Source of the DNA: Streptomyces sp. NRRL S-455
Lineage (GTDB): Bacteria > Actinomycetota > Actinomycetes > Streptomycetales > Streptomycetaceae
DNA length: 64,000 nt
Assembly (NCBI RefSeq): GCF_000717875.1
Contig: NZ_JOCT01000011.1
Coordinates: forward strand, 310,001 to 374,000
Direction of reading: 5' to 3'
In this document: piece after piece, positions 8,280-16,487 of the stretch
Layout: every line of letters begins with the position of its first letter
Position numbering within the stretch: position 1 is the first letter of the stretch
The notes under the pieces: model-generated
What the model saw: the letters and a program-made list of their open reading frames with translations, nothing else
What the model was told of the DNA's origin: nothing
The model's database searches: none
Translations under genes and position numbers: made by a program

Positions 8280-8747
8280 GTGTCAAACCGGAATCGCGCG
8301 GACCTGCTCGCGGGCGTCACCGTGGCCGCCCGGCGTCAGCATGCCGCCTACGCCCTCTTCAACCAGGCCATGGCGGACCGCCTCGGGCTGCATCCGACGG
8401 ACCTGCAGTGCATCAGCCTGCTCGGCCTCGAACCCGAACCTCTCACCACGGGTGAGATCGCCAGGTTGACCGGCCTGACCTCCGGTTCGGCCACCCGACT
8501 CGTCGACCGGCTGGAGCGAGCCGGGCTCGTCGAGAGGAAGCCCGACCCGCAGGACCGCAGGAGGAGCCGGATCTCGCTCACCGCGCGGCGTGCCCCGGAG
8601 GCGGACGCTGCGTGGGACGAGCCGGGCAGGGCCTTCGCGGGAGTCCTCGACGACTTCACCGACGAGGAGCTCGCGGTGATCGAGCGGTACCTGCACCGCG
8701 CCACCCAGGTGGGATCAGCACAGGCCGAACAGCTGCGTAAGGGGTAG
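8280..8747 (+). CDS. MarR-family transcriptional regulator
   Basis: A 155-aa winged-helix regulator starting at GTG behind GGAGG (8268-8272). Helix 1 region ADRLGLHPTDLQCI, recognition region TTGEIARLTGLTSGSATRLV, and wing ERKPDPQDRRRSRISLT are typical of MarR, followed by the C-terminal dimer helices. It is divergent from the SnoaL-like gene. The palindrome in its leader and promoter implies autorepression. The ligand is unknown. Confidence 0.92.
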   Translation: MSNRNRADLLAGVTVAARRQHAAYALFNQAMADRLGLHPTDLQCISLLGLEPEPLTTGEIARLTGLTSGSATRLVDRLERAGLVERKPDPQDRRRSRISLTARRAPEADAAWDEPGRAFAGVLDDFTDEELAVIERYLHRATQVGSAQAEQLRKG

Positions 8748-8865
8748 CCGGGGCCGATCGGGCTCCCGGAGCGCGCCTCTCCGGCCATGACGTCGACAGC
8801 AACCACGGGCACTGGCCTACGACTTGGAGTGCCCGCAGCGTGAACCTTTGGCATACGATTCGCGG

Positions 8866-9306
8866 ATGAGAGCAAGATCGCGCATAGCTACAGTCATCGG
8901 CGGCATCGCTGCCGCCACCATGCTGACCATCACCAGCGCCTCCGCGGTGGACGGGGACGAACGCGCTACCTCCACAGGAGGGCCGGACAGGGGTGCGATG
9001 TGCACCTCCGGCGATTCGTGGTCCCAGGCGTGCTTCTACCATGACGGTGACTGGTTCGGCGTCAGGGACACCTGGGAGGATGGACTCTCAGCCGTCATCG
9101 AGTGGTACTTGCAGGTACCCACCACCGGCGAGAAGGTGCGCTCCGGACGCATCTGGAACCCTGACGGTGTCGAAGCAGGATGGCGCGCGAAGAACAAGGA
9201 CTTCACCGAGGGGTACTACGTCACCTTCAGGGCCTGCCGGGGCAGTTACCCGAAGCTGAACGTGCAAGCCGGATCCTGCAGCCCGTGGCACGCAAAGAAG
9301 GCCTGA
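8866..9306 (+). CDS. Secreted hypothetical protein
   Basis: A 146-aa protein with a signal peptide (MRARSRIATVIGG, cleavage near SASAVDG, residue 27). The mature part has four Cys (MCTSGD, QACFYHD, FRACRGS, GSCSPW), likely two disulphides, and aromatic-rich stretches, giving a small beta-structured exoprotein. A close Shine-Dalgarno sequence is missing, while TACGAT ends 6 bases before the ATG, so a leaderless mRNA is possible. No family recognised. Confidence 0.7.
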   Translation: MRARSRIATVIGGIAAATMLTITSASAVDGDERATSTGGPDRGAMCTSGDSWSQACFYHDGDWFGVRDTWEDGLSAVIEWYLQVPTTGEKVRSGRIWNPDGVEAGWRAKNKDFTEGYYVTFRACRGSYPKLNVQAGSCSPWHAKKA

Positions 9307-9466
9307 TGTCCTGAGTCTCTGTCCGCGGTCTTCGACCGGACGAACCGCTCCGGATCGAGGTTGCAGGTCTTGATCCGGGTGCGGATGCCCCGTCGAGGCC
9401 GGGTGGGCGCCCGCCTTGGCGTCCCCGCCGGAGAGACGGTGGCCGACCTGCTCCGGGACAGCACAT

Positions 9467-10249
9467 CTAGGCCGCCCACTGCTCGTACGCCATGTTCGCC
9501 ACCAGCGCGAACACCACCGTCAGCAGCACGACGCGGACGAAGCCGCTGCCCTTCTTCAGGGCGGTGTGGGCGCCCAGGGTGCCGCCCACGAGGTTGAACA
9601 CGGCCATCAGGGCGGCCAGTTGCCACAGGACCGCGCCCTGCCAGGCGAACGTGGCGAGGGCGCCCGCGTTGGTGCAGCAGTTGACGATCTTGGCTGTGGC
9701 GGAGGCGGTGACCAGGTCGAGGTGGAGGAGGGCGGTCAGGGCGAGGACCAGGAACGTGCCGGTGCCGGGGCCGATCAGACCGTCGTAGAAGCCGATGCCG
9801 AGGCCCGCGAGGCCGATCGCCGCGAGGATCTGGCGGCGGGTGGCCGGGCCGGTCGCGGGGGCCGTACCGAAGGCGGGCCGCAGGATCACGAAGGCCGCGA
9901 CCCCGAGTAGCACCACCATGATCACCGGCTTGAGCACCTCGGTGCTCATCCCGGCCGCGAGGAAGGCCCCGGCGGAGGATCCGGCGAGGGCGGCCAGTCC
10001 GATGCGGACGGCGGTGCGGACATCCACCGGAGCCTTGCGGGCATACGTCACCGCCGCGCCCGTCGTACCGACGATCGCGACCGCCTTGTTGGTGCCCAGC
10101 GCGTGTGCGGCGGGCGTCCCGGCCGGCAGTCCGAGCAGCAGCGCCGGCAACAGCAGCAGCCCGCCGCCACCGACCACGGCGTCGATCCATCCGGCGGCGA
10201 GGGCCGCGAGGCAGAGCAGGACGATCACGGTCAGGGATATGTCGGGCAT
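9467..10249 (-). CDS. TSUP (TauE/SafE) family membrane transporter
   Basis: A 260-aa protein with about eight membrane segments in two halves. GWIDAVVGGGGLLLLPALL in the first helix and ALGTNKAVAIVGT in the second are the TauE/SafE signature; GFYDGLIGPGTGTF marks the repeat in the second half. The family exports sulfite, sulfoacetate or other small organic sulfonates. It lies upstream of, and divergent from, the nitrite reductase operon, though no functional link is shown. Confidence 0.9.
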   Translation of the reverse strand: MPDISLTVIVLLCLAALAAGWIDAVVGGGGLLLLPALLLGLPAGTPAAHALGTNKAVAIVGTTGAAVTYARKAPVDVRTAVRIGLAALAGSSAGAFLAAGMSTEVLKPVIMVVLLGVAAFVILRPAFGTAPATGPATRRQILAAIGLAGLGIGFYDGLIGPGTGTFLVLALTALLHLDLVTASATAKIVNCCTNAGALATFAWQGAVLWQLAALMAVFNLVGGTLGAHTALKKGSGFVRVVLLTVVFALVANMAYEQWAA

Positions 10250-10286
10250 GATCGAGACCTTATGCGAGGCCGGAGCGACGCCCTCT

Positions 10287-10420
10287 CACAGCCCGTCGTC
10301 TGCCGCACGCCGGGAACCCTCACAGCCCGTCGTCTGCCGCACCCCGGGAACCCTCACACTCCCACGTCGCCGCACCCCGGGAACCCTCACACTCCCACGT
10401 CGCCGCACCTCAGAAAGCCT
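10287..10420. repeat. Tandem repeat array of 33-34 bp units
   Basis: Four contiguous units occur at 10287-10320, 10321-10354, 10355-10387 and 10388-10420. Each begins CACA and, except for the last, ends GGGAACCCT. The first two share CCCGTCGTCTGCCGCAC and the last two CTCCCACGTCGCCGCAC, so two subtypes were each duplicated. The array fills the gap between the divergent TSUP and nitrite reductase genes. There are no spacers, so it is not a CRISPR. Confidence 0.9.
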
Positions 10421-10452
10421 CACACCCGCCCCCCGCCCCCGCTGAGGGCAGC

Positions 10453-10490
10453 GTTCCCCGTGGGAAACAGACGTGATGCTGCCGGGTAAC
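10453..10490 (+). promoter_or_regulatory. Candidate GlnR box of the nitrite reductase operon
   Basis: GTTCC-n6-GAAAC (10453-10468) is followed at exact 11-base steps by GATGC and GTAAC (10475 and 10486). This fits the GlnR pattern gTnAC-n6-GaAAc arranged on one face of the helix. The site lies 24-61 bases before the first start codon of the operon. GlnR control of nirB is established in S. coelicolor; this particular site is my inference. Confidence 0.5.
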
Positions 10491-10513
10491 ACCGGCATCG
10501 CACGCTCAAGGAC

Positions 10514-11731
10514 ATGACCTCGAATGAGCGTGTGGTGGTGATCGGCACCGGCCTCGCGGGCGTACGGCTCGCCCGGCGGCTCGGTGAGCTCGGCACGCCC
10601 GCGTTGCTGATCGGCGAGGAGGAGCACCGGCCCTACAACCGGGTGCTGCTCGCCGAGGTGCTGGCCGGACGTTACAGCCCCGAGGTGATCGCCCTGCCGG
10701 CGCCCGCGGAGCTGCGGCGCGGCCGGGTCACCGGCATCGACCGGGACGGGAAGACCGTCGTACTGGCGGACGGCTCGGTGATCGCATACGACCGGCTGGT
10801 GCTGGCCACCGGATCCAACCCGGTTCTGCCGCCGCTGCGCGGGCTGTTCACCCCCGACCACGTCCTGCCCGAGGGCGTCCACGCCTTCCGGACCATGGAC
10901 GACTGCCTGGGCCTTTCCAAGGCGGTCCGGGCCGGGGCGCGGGCGGTCGTCATCGGCGGCGGGCTCCTCGGGGTCTCCGCTGCCCGTGCGCTCGCGCTGC
11001 GCGGCGCCCAGGTCGTCCTCGCCCAGCAGTCCGAGCGGCTGATGGAGCGCCAGCTCGACCCGGCCGCCTCGAAGCTCGTCAAGCGGCACCTGACCGACCT
11101 GGGCGTCGAGGTGCACACCGAGTGCCGCGTCCGGGACGTGCGCTGCGTGGGCGGCGCCGTCCGCTCCGTGGAGATGGCCGACGGGTACGCGCTCGACGCG
11201 GACCTCGTGGTCGTCGCCTGCGGGGTCCGCCCCCGGGTGGGTCTCGCCGAGGCCGCCGGCCTCGACGTCCGCAAGGGCGTCGTCGTCGACGACGAGCTGC
11301 GCACCTCCGACCCGGCCGTCCACGCGATCGGCGACTGCGCCCAGCACGACGGCGTCCTCTACGGGCTCGCCACCCCCGCGCTGGAACAGGCCGACGCCCT
11401 CGCGGAACTGCTCGCCGGTGACGCGAGCGCCCGCTACACCGGCACCCGCTCCCTGACCCGGCTCACGCTGAACGGGCACGACAGCCCCTTCGACCTCGCC
11501 GCGTTCGGCGAGACCGAGGCGCTCCCGGGCGACGACGTCGTCCAGCTCACCGACGCCACCCGCGGCACCTACCGCAAGGTCGTCGTCCGCGACGACCGCC
11601 TGGTCGGCGGGGTCCTCGTCGGCGAACTCGGCACCGTCGGCGCGCTCGCCCGCGCCTGGGAGGGAGCAGAGCCGCTCCCCTCCGACGGCGGCCCGCTGCT
11701 CCACCTGCTCACCAACGATGGAGGCTCCTGA
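10514..11731 (+). CDS. NAD(P)/FAD-dependent oxidoreductase of nitrite reductase operon
   Basis: A 405-aa flavoprotein of the pyridine nucleotide-disulphide oxidoreductase class II fold. The FAD loop VVIGTGLAGVRLARR is at the N-terminus, the NAD(P) loop VIGGGLLGVSAARALALRG is near residue 146, and VHAIGDCAQHDG is near residue 272. The sequence parallels the N-terminal half of NirB but stops before any iron-sulfur domain, so it probably feeds electrons to NirB/NirD or regenerates their flavin. Its stop and the nirB start overlap as TGATG. It is first gene of a three-gene operon and follows the GlnR-like site. Confidence 0.88.
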   Translation: MTSNERVVVIGTGLAGVRLARRLGELGTPALLIGEEEHRPYNRVLLAEVLAGRYSPEVIALPAPAELRRGRVTGIDRDGKTVVLADGSVIAYDRLVLATGSNPVLPPLRGLFTPDHVLPEGVHAFRTMDDCLGLSKAVRAGARAVVIGGGLLGVSAARALALRGAQVVLAQQSERLMERQLDPAASKLVKRHLTDLGVEVHTECRVRDVRCVGGAVRSVEMADGYALDADLVVVACGVRPRVGLAEAAGLDVRKGVVVDDELRTSDPAVHAIGDCAQHDGVLYGLATPALEQADALAELLAGDASARYTGTRSLTRLTLNGHDSPFDLAAFGETEALPGDDVVQLTDATRGTYRKVVVRDDRLVGGVLVGELGTVGALARAWEGAEPLPSDGGPLLHLLTNDGGS

Positions 11732-14337
11732 TGACGGCCACCCTGGGGGCCACCCCCACGATCGTGCTCGTCGGCCACGGCATGGTCGGCCAGCGCTTCC
11801 TCGAAGCGCTCGCCGAGCGCGGCCTGACCGCCACGCACCGCGTGGTCGTGCTCTGCGAGGAGCCGCGTCCGGCCTACGACCGCGTCGCCCTCACCTCGTA
11901 CTTCTCGGGCAAGACGCCCGAGGACCTGTCCATGACGGACATGGAGTTCATCAAGGACCACGGCATCGAGCTGTACGTCGGCGACCCGGCGGTCTCCGTC
12001 GACCGTGAGGCGAAGAAGGTCACCGCCAGGTCCGGTGAGGTCTTCGAGTACGACACGCTCGTCCTCGCCACCGGCTCGTACCCGTTCGTGCCGCCGGTCC
12101 CGAACAAGGACGCCGAGGGCTGCTTCGTCTACCGCACGATCGAGGACCTGCTCGCGATCGAGGAGTACGCGAAGACGAGGGCCACCACGGGTGCCGTGGT
12201 CGGCGGCGGGCTGCTGGGCCTGGAGGCCGCGGGCGCGCTGAAGGGCCTGGGTGTCGAGTCCCACATCGTGGAGTTCGCGCCCCGGCTGATGCCCGTCCAG
12301 GTGGACGAGGGCGGTGGCGCCGCCCTGCTGCGCACCATCGAGGAGATGGGCCTGAGCGTCCACACCGGGGTGGGCACTCAGGAGATCGTCGTCGGCGAGG
12401 ACGGCGCCGTGACCGGCATGAAGCTGTCCGACGGCTCCGAACTGGCCACCGACATGGTGGTGTTCAGCGCCGGTGTCCGGCCCCGCGACCAGCTCGCCCG
12501 GGACTGCGGTCTGACGGTCGGCGAGCGCGGCGGTATCACCGTCGACGAGCAGTGCCGCACGGTCTCCGACCCGCACGTCTTCGCGATCGGCGAGTGCGCG
12601 CTGGCCGCCGACGGCCGGGTGTACGGCCTGGTGGCCCCGGGCTACGAGCAGGCGGAGACCGCGGCGGCGACGATCGCTTCCGACGAGGCGTCCTTCACCG
12701 GCGCCGATCTGTCCACCAAGCTGAAGCTGCTCGGTGTGGACGTGGCGTCCTTCGGCGACGCGCACGGCACCGCCGAGGACTGCCTGGACGTCGTCTACTC
12801 CGACTCCCGGGCGGGCCTGTACAAGAAGCTGGTCATCGGCCGCGACGGGACGCTGCTGGGCGGCATCCTGGTCGGCGACGCGGAGGCGTACGGCACGCTG
12901 AAGGCGTTCACCGGCTCGGTCCCGCCGGTCTCCCCCGAGTCGCTGGTGCTGCCGGCCGGTGCCGGGGAGTCCGTGCAGCTCGGCCCGTCCGCGCTGCCGG
13001 ACGACGCGATCGTCTGCTCCTGCCACAACGTCTCCAAGGGCACGATCCGCGGCGCGGTCACCGACCACCAGTGCACGACCGTGCCCGAGGTGAAGAAGTG
13101 CACCAAGGCCGGCACCGGCTGCGGCTCCTGCGTGAAGGTCCTCGGCCAGCTCGTCAACGCCGAGCTGGAGGCCAGCGGCATCGAGGTCGACAAGGGCCTG
13201 TGCGGCTGCTTCGGGCAGACCCGCGAGGAGCTGTACGAGATCGTCCTCGCCCTGCGCATCAACAGCTACCAGGAGCTGCTGGACCGCTACGGCCGCGAGG
13301 AGGCCCGGGGCGGCGACGGCTGCGAGGTCTGCAAGCCGACCGTCGGCTCGATCATCGCCTCCCTCGCCCCGGCGATCGGCGCCAGCGGCTACGTCCTCGA
13401 CGGTGAGCAGGCGTCCCTGCAGGACACCAACGACCACTTCCTGGCCAACCTGCAGAAGAACGGCTCGTACTCGGTCGTGCCGCGGATCCCCGGCGGTGAG
13501 ATCGCCCCGGAGAAGCTGATCGTCATCGGCGAGATCGCCCGCGACTTCGGCCTCTACACGAAGATCACCGGTGGTCAGCGGATCGACATGTTCGGCGCCC
13601 GCGTCGAGCAACTGCCCCTGATCTGGGCCCGGCTGGTGGACGCCGGCTTCGAGTCCGGCCACGCCTACGGAAAGTCGCTGCGCACGGTGAAGTCCTGCGT
13701 CGGGCAGACCTGGTGCCGCTACGGCGTCCAGGACTCCGTCCGCATGGCGATCGACCTGGAGCTGCGCTACCGGGGCCTGCGCTCCCCGCACAAGCTCAAG
13801 TCGGCGGTCTCCGGCTGCCAGCGCGAGTGCGCGGAGGCCCAGTCGAAGGACTTCGGCGTCATCGCCACCGCCAACGGCTGGAACCTCTACGTCGGCGGCA
13901 ACGGCGGCGCGACCCCGCGCCACGCGGACCTGCTCGCGCAGGACCTGTCGGACGCCGAACTGATCCGCCTGATCGACCGGTTCCTGATGTTCTACATCCG
14001 CACGGCCGACCGGCTGGAGCGCACCTCGACCTGGCTGGAGCGGATCCCCGGCGGTCTGGAGCACGTGCGCGACGTGGTGGTGCACGACTCGCTCGGCATC
14101 TGCGACGAGCTGGAGAAGCTGATGCAGGCGCACGTCGCGCACTACCGCGACGAGTGGGCCGAGACCATCAACGACCCCGAGAAGCTCGCCCGGTTCGTGT
14201 CCTTCGTGAACGCCCCGGACACCCCGGACCCGGTCGTCGCCTTCGTGCCGGAGCGCGACCAGATGAAGCCCGACCTGCCGCTGCTGTCCATCGGTATGCG
14301 ACCCGCCGACGTTCTGGAAGGAAGCACCCAGCGATGA
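11731..14337 (+). CDS. nirB: Assimilatory nitrite reductase large subunit
   Basis: An 868-aa siroheme enzyme reducing nitrite to ammonia with NAD(P)H. Domains in order: FAD/NAD(P) oxidoreductase (GHGMVGQRFLEAL at residue 12 and VVGGGLLGLEAAGAL), a BFD-like [2Fe-2S] domain (CSCHNVSKG near residue 430 and CTKAGTGCGSC), the ferredoxin-like half domain, and the siroheme/[4Fe-4S] domain with KSCVGQTWC (about residue 656) and SGCQREC (about residue 696). All four Cys ligands of the C-X5-C...C-X3-C pattern are present. Length matches the family. It overlaps nirD by ATGA. It acts in cytosolic nitrate/nitrite assimilation. Confidence 0.97.
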   Translation: MTATLGATPTIVLVGHGMVGQRFLEALAERGLTATHRVVVLCEEPRPAYDRVALTSYFSGKTPEDLSMTDMEFIKDHGIELYVGDPAVSVDREAKKVTARSGEVFEYDTLVLATGSYPFVPPVPNKDAEGCFVYRTIEDLLAIEEYAKTRATTGAVVGGGLLGLEAAGALKGLGVESHIVEFAPRLMPVQVDEGGGAALLRTIEEMGLSVHTGVGTQEIVVGEDGAVTGMKLSDGSELATDMVVFSAGVRPRDQLARDCGLTVGERGGITVDEQCRTVSDPHVFAIGECALAADGRVYGLVAPGYEQAETAAATIASDEASFTGADLSTKLKLLGVDVASFGDAHGTAEDCLDVVYSDSRAGLYKKLVIGRDGTLLGGILVGDAEAYGTLKAFTGSVPPVSPESLVLPAGAGESVQLGPSALPDDAIVCSCHNVSKGTIRGAVTDHQCTTVPEVKKCTKAGTGCGSCVKVLGQLVNAELEASGIEVDKGLCGCFGQTREELYEIVLALRINSYQELLDRYGREEARGGDGCEVCKPTVGSIIASLAPAIGASGYVLDGEQASLQDTNDHFLANLQKNGSYSVVPRIPGGEIAPEKLIVIGEIARDFGLYTKITGGQRIDMFGARVEQLPLIWARLVDAGFESGHAYGKSLRTVKSCVGQTWCRYGVQDSVRMAIDLELRYRGLRSPHKLKSAVSGCQRECAEAQSKDFGVIATANGWNLYVGGNGGATPRHADLLAQDLSDAELIRLIDRFLMFYIRTADRLERTSTWLERIPGGLEHVRDVVVHDSLGICDELEKLMQAHVAHYRDEWAETINDPEKLARFVSFVNAPDTPDPVVAFVPERDQMKPDLPLLSIGMRPADVLEGSTQR

Positions 14338-14684
14338 CCCTGGCACCCGAGACCACCGAGCTGAAGATCGAACTCGCCCTGGACGGCGACTGGTTCCCGG
14401 TCTGCGACCTGAGCACGCTGCTCCCGGGCCGCGGGGTGGCGGCACTGCTGCCGGACGGCCGCCAGGCCGCGATCTTCCGCGACCGCTCCGGCGAGCTCTA
14501 CGCCATCGACAACCGCGACCCGTTCACCGGTGCGGCGGTCCTCTCCCGCGGCCTGACCGGCACCCACCAGGGCCGCCCCTTCGTCGCCTCCCCGCTGCTC
14601 AAGCAGCGCTTCGACCTGGCCTCCGGGCAGTGCCTGGACGACGAGGCGGTACAGGTGACGGTGTACAAGGTCCGCACCGCCTAG
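14334..14684 (+). CDS. nirD: Nitrite reductase small subunit
   Basis: A 116-aa protein with the Rieske-like NirD fold (FPVCDLSTLLPGRGVAALL, AIDNRDPFTGAAVLSRG, ASPLLKQRFDLASGQCLDD). The CxH and CxxH cluster ligands of true Rieske proteins are absent, as is usual for NirD, so it is not itself an iron-sulfur protein. The ATG overlaps the nirB stop (ATGA), which suggests coupled translation. It is the last gene of the operon and is followed by a strong terminator hairpin. Confidence 0.95.
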   Translation: MTLAPETTELKIELALDGDWFPVCDLSTLLPGRGVAALLPDGRQAAIFRDRSGELYAIDNRDPFTGAAVLSRGLTGTHQGRPFVASPLLKQRFDLASGQCLDDEAVQVTVYKVRTA

Positions 14685-14696
14685 GAGCGCCCGGCT

Positions 14697-14726
14697 GAGA
14701 ACGCCCCTCTTCGGAGGGGTGTTCTC
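14697..14726 (+). terminator. Terminator of nirBD operon
   Basis: A hairpin with 13-base arms GAGAACGCCCCTC and GAGGGGTGTTCTC around a TTCG tetraloop lies 12 bases after the nirD stop. It has no long U tract, as is common in Streptomyces. It also lies near the 3' end of the convergent DUF1707 gene and may serve both. Confidence 0.85.
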
Positions 14727-14754
14727 GTTGCGCACCGTACAGAACCCGGACGGC

Positions 14755-15366
14755 CTAGGTCGGGTTGCTGTGCAGCTTGCGCCGTTCCCGGCGGTTGGGG
14801 TGGCGAATGACCACTCCGCCCGGGCCGCCGGACCCAGTGAGCCGGATCAGCGGAGTTCCCGGGAGCCGGTCGGAAGTGGTCTCGTCCTTCAGGCCGCCGA
14901 CGCCGGGATCCATGCCGCTGGTGTCCGCAGCCCAGGCGTCGGGGATGACGATCGTGACACCCGATGTCTCCCCGTACGCCTCCACCGCGACCTCCGGGAG
15001 GCGGCACTCAACCCGGGTGAAGTCGATCTTCACACCCCCCACGCCTCCGTGAGCGATCACGTGCCCGGGAACCTCCCAGCGCCCGGGACCCCGAGACGCG
15101 CCGAGCATGCCGCCCTTGAGGACCAGCGGCAGCCGGCTCGCAGGGGAATGCAGCTTCGGCAAGTCGGCGGTCAGGACGGCCAGCTCGGCGTGAGTCTTGG
15201 ACTTCAGCGCCTGCTCCAGGCGCGCATCCAGCTCGTCGAGATCGATTCGCCCCTCGGCTGCCGCATCACGCAGCTGCTCCACCACCACTTCCCGGTCATC
15301 GTGAGAGGCACGGAGCTCTCCAGGTAAGGCAGGGCGCGAAGAAGGCTCCGGAGGCTGGGCAGTCAT
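14755..15366 (-). CDS. DUF1707 domain protein
   Basis: A 203-aa protein. DUF1707 occupies about residues 18-70 (LRASHDDREVVVEQLRDAAA, DLDELDARLEQALKSKTHAE). The C-terminal half (about residues 80-180) is a beta-rich domain like the LiaF/cell-wall-active-antibiotic response fold (GVKIDFTRVEC, VTIVIPD). No membrane segment is seen between the two parts, unlike many family members. Such proteins are linked to envelope stress in other bacteria; its role here is unknown. It is convergent with nirBD. Confidence 0.85.
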   Translation of the reverse strand: MTAQPPEPSSRPALPGELRASHDDREVVVEQLRDAAAEGRIDLDELDARLEQALKSKTHAELAVLTADLPKLHSPASRLPLVLKGGMLGASRGPGRWEVPGHVIAHGGVGGVKIDFTRVECRLPEVAVEAYGETSGVTIVIPDAWAADTSGMDPGVGGLKDETTSDRLPGTPLIRLTGSGGPGGVVIRHPNRRERRKLHSNPT

Positions 15367-15529
15367 GGTCGCAAGGATAGACAGTCAGCTGGACCGGGCG
15401 GACTGAGTTGTTCCCTCCCGCGATGAAGGACTCCACCCCGATTGCGGGCCCACACCCCACACCGCTGTTCGCCCCTCGGACGACGTACGACTCGGTGCCC
15501 GTGCCGCGGTGGCCGTGCCGCGGTGGGCG

Positions 15530-16456
15530 TCATGCCTTGAAGGCGCCGTACGTCACCCCGGTCAGCTCCTCCGACGCGGCCCACAGCCGTTCCCCGGCCG
15601 GGCCGCTGAGGGTCCAGGGCGCCCGCCAGGACGGGGCGGGCGCCCCGCGCCACATCGCGAAGGACGGGCCGGTGAACGAGTCGGGCGGTACGCCGGGTTC
15701 TGTCGCGGCGTACAGGATCGGCAGGGCGCCCGCCTCCGCCGACTGGGCGAAGAAGCGGTTGCCGATCCGCATGAACCGCTCGGCGGCCCGGCGGCCCTCA
15801 GCCTGAGGACCTGCCGTCTGGAGGTTGGTCGCCGCGTACCCGGGGTGGGCCGCGACCGCCACCAGGCCGCTGCCGTGGGCCGCCGCCCTGCGCGCCAGCT
15901 CGTGCGTGAACAGCAGGTTGGCCGTCTTGGAGCGGGCGTAGGCGGTCCAGCGCCGGTAGCGCCGCTCGCTGTTGAGGTCGGTGATGTCGATGTTGGCGAG
16001 CGCGTGCGCCGGGCTGGAGACGGCCACGACCCGCGCCCCCGGCGCGGCGAGCAGCGCCGGCAGCAGCAGGCCGGTGAGCGCGAAGTGCCCCAGGTGGTTG
16101 ATCCCGAACTGCGTCTCGAAGCCGTCCACCGTCGTCCCGTACGGCAGCGCCATCACCCCGGCGTTGTCGACGAGCACGTCCAGCCGCTCGTAGGGGAAAC
16201 CGGCCGCGAACGCGCGCACCGAGGCCAGGTCACCGAGGTCGAGCAGCCGCAGCTCGGCCCGGGCCCCCGGCAGCTCGGCACGGAGCCGGTCCAGGGCCGC
16301 GTTCCCCCGGGCCTCGCTCCGGCAGGCGAGCACCACCCGCGCGCCCTTGCGGGCCAGCTCCCGTGCGGTGACGAGGCCGAGCCCGCTGTTGGCGCCGGTG
16401 ACGACGGCGACGCGGCCGCTCTGGTCGGGGATGTCGTGCGTGGTCCATCCGGGCAT
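15530..16456 (-). CDS. Short-chain dehydrogenase/reductase
   Basis: A 308-aa SDR. The cofactor loop VTGANSGLGLVTAREL is at residues 19-34, VDNAGVMA follows, and the catalytic set is VVAVSSPAH with YARSK near residue 180. The sequence is closest in style to the protochlorophyllide reductase/retinol dehydrogenase-like SDRs of actinomycetes. ATG 16456 is used because GGAGGGAG lies 6 bases upstream. The next upstream gene is only 31 bp away on the same strand, so the two may be cotranscribed. Substrate unknown. Confidence 0.9.
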   Translation of the reverse strand: MPGWTTHDIPDQSGRVAVVTGANSGLGLVTARELARKGARVVLACRSEARGNAALDRLRAELPGARAELRLLDLGDLASVRAFAAGFPYERLDVLVDNAGVMALPYGTTVDGFETQFGINHLGHFALTGLLLPALLAAPGARVVAVSSPAHALANIDITDLNSERRYRRWTAYARSKTANLLFTHELARRAAAHGSGLVAVAAHPGYAATNLQTAGPQAEGRRAAERFMRIGNRFFAQSAEAGALPILYAATEPGVPPDSFTGPSFAMWRGAPAPSWRAPWTLSGPAGERLWAASEELTGVTYGAFKA

Positions 16457-16487
16457 GGCGGGCTCCCTCCGCGGTGGCACGACCAGC

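Noticed and set aside
9307..9466. Possible gene fragment between the secreted protein and the TSUP gene
   Set aside because: Short frames on both strands show no family motif; nothing supportable beyond intergenic sequence.
10287..10420. Possible CRISPR array
   Set aside because: The units are contiguous with no unique spacers, and no cas gene is in the window.
11569..14445. 958-codon minus-strand frame opposite nirB
   Set aside because: Pure antisense shadow of nirB; amino-acid composition is non-protein-like.
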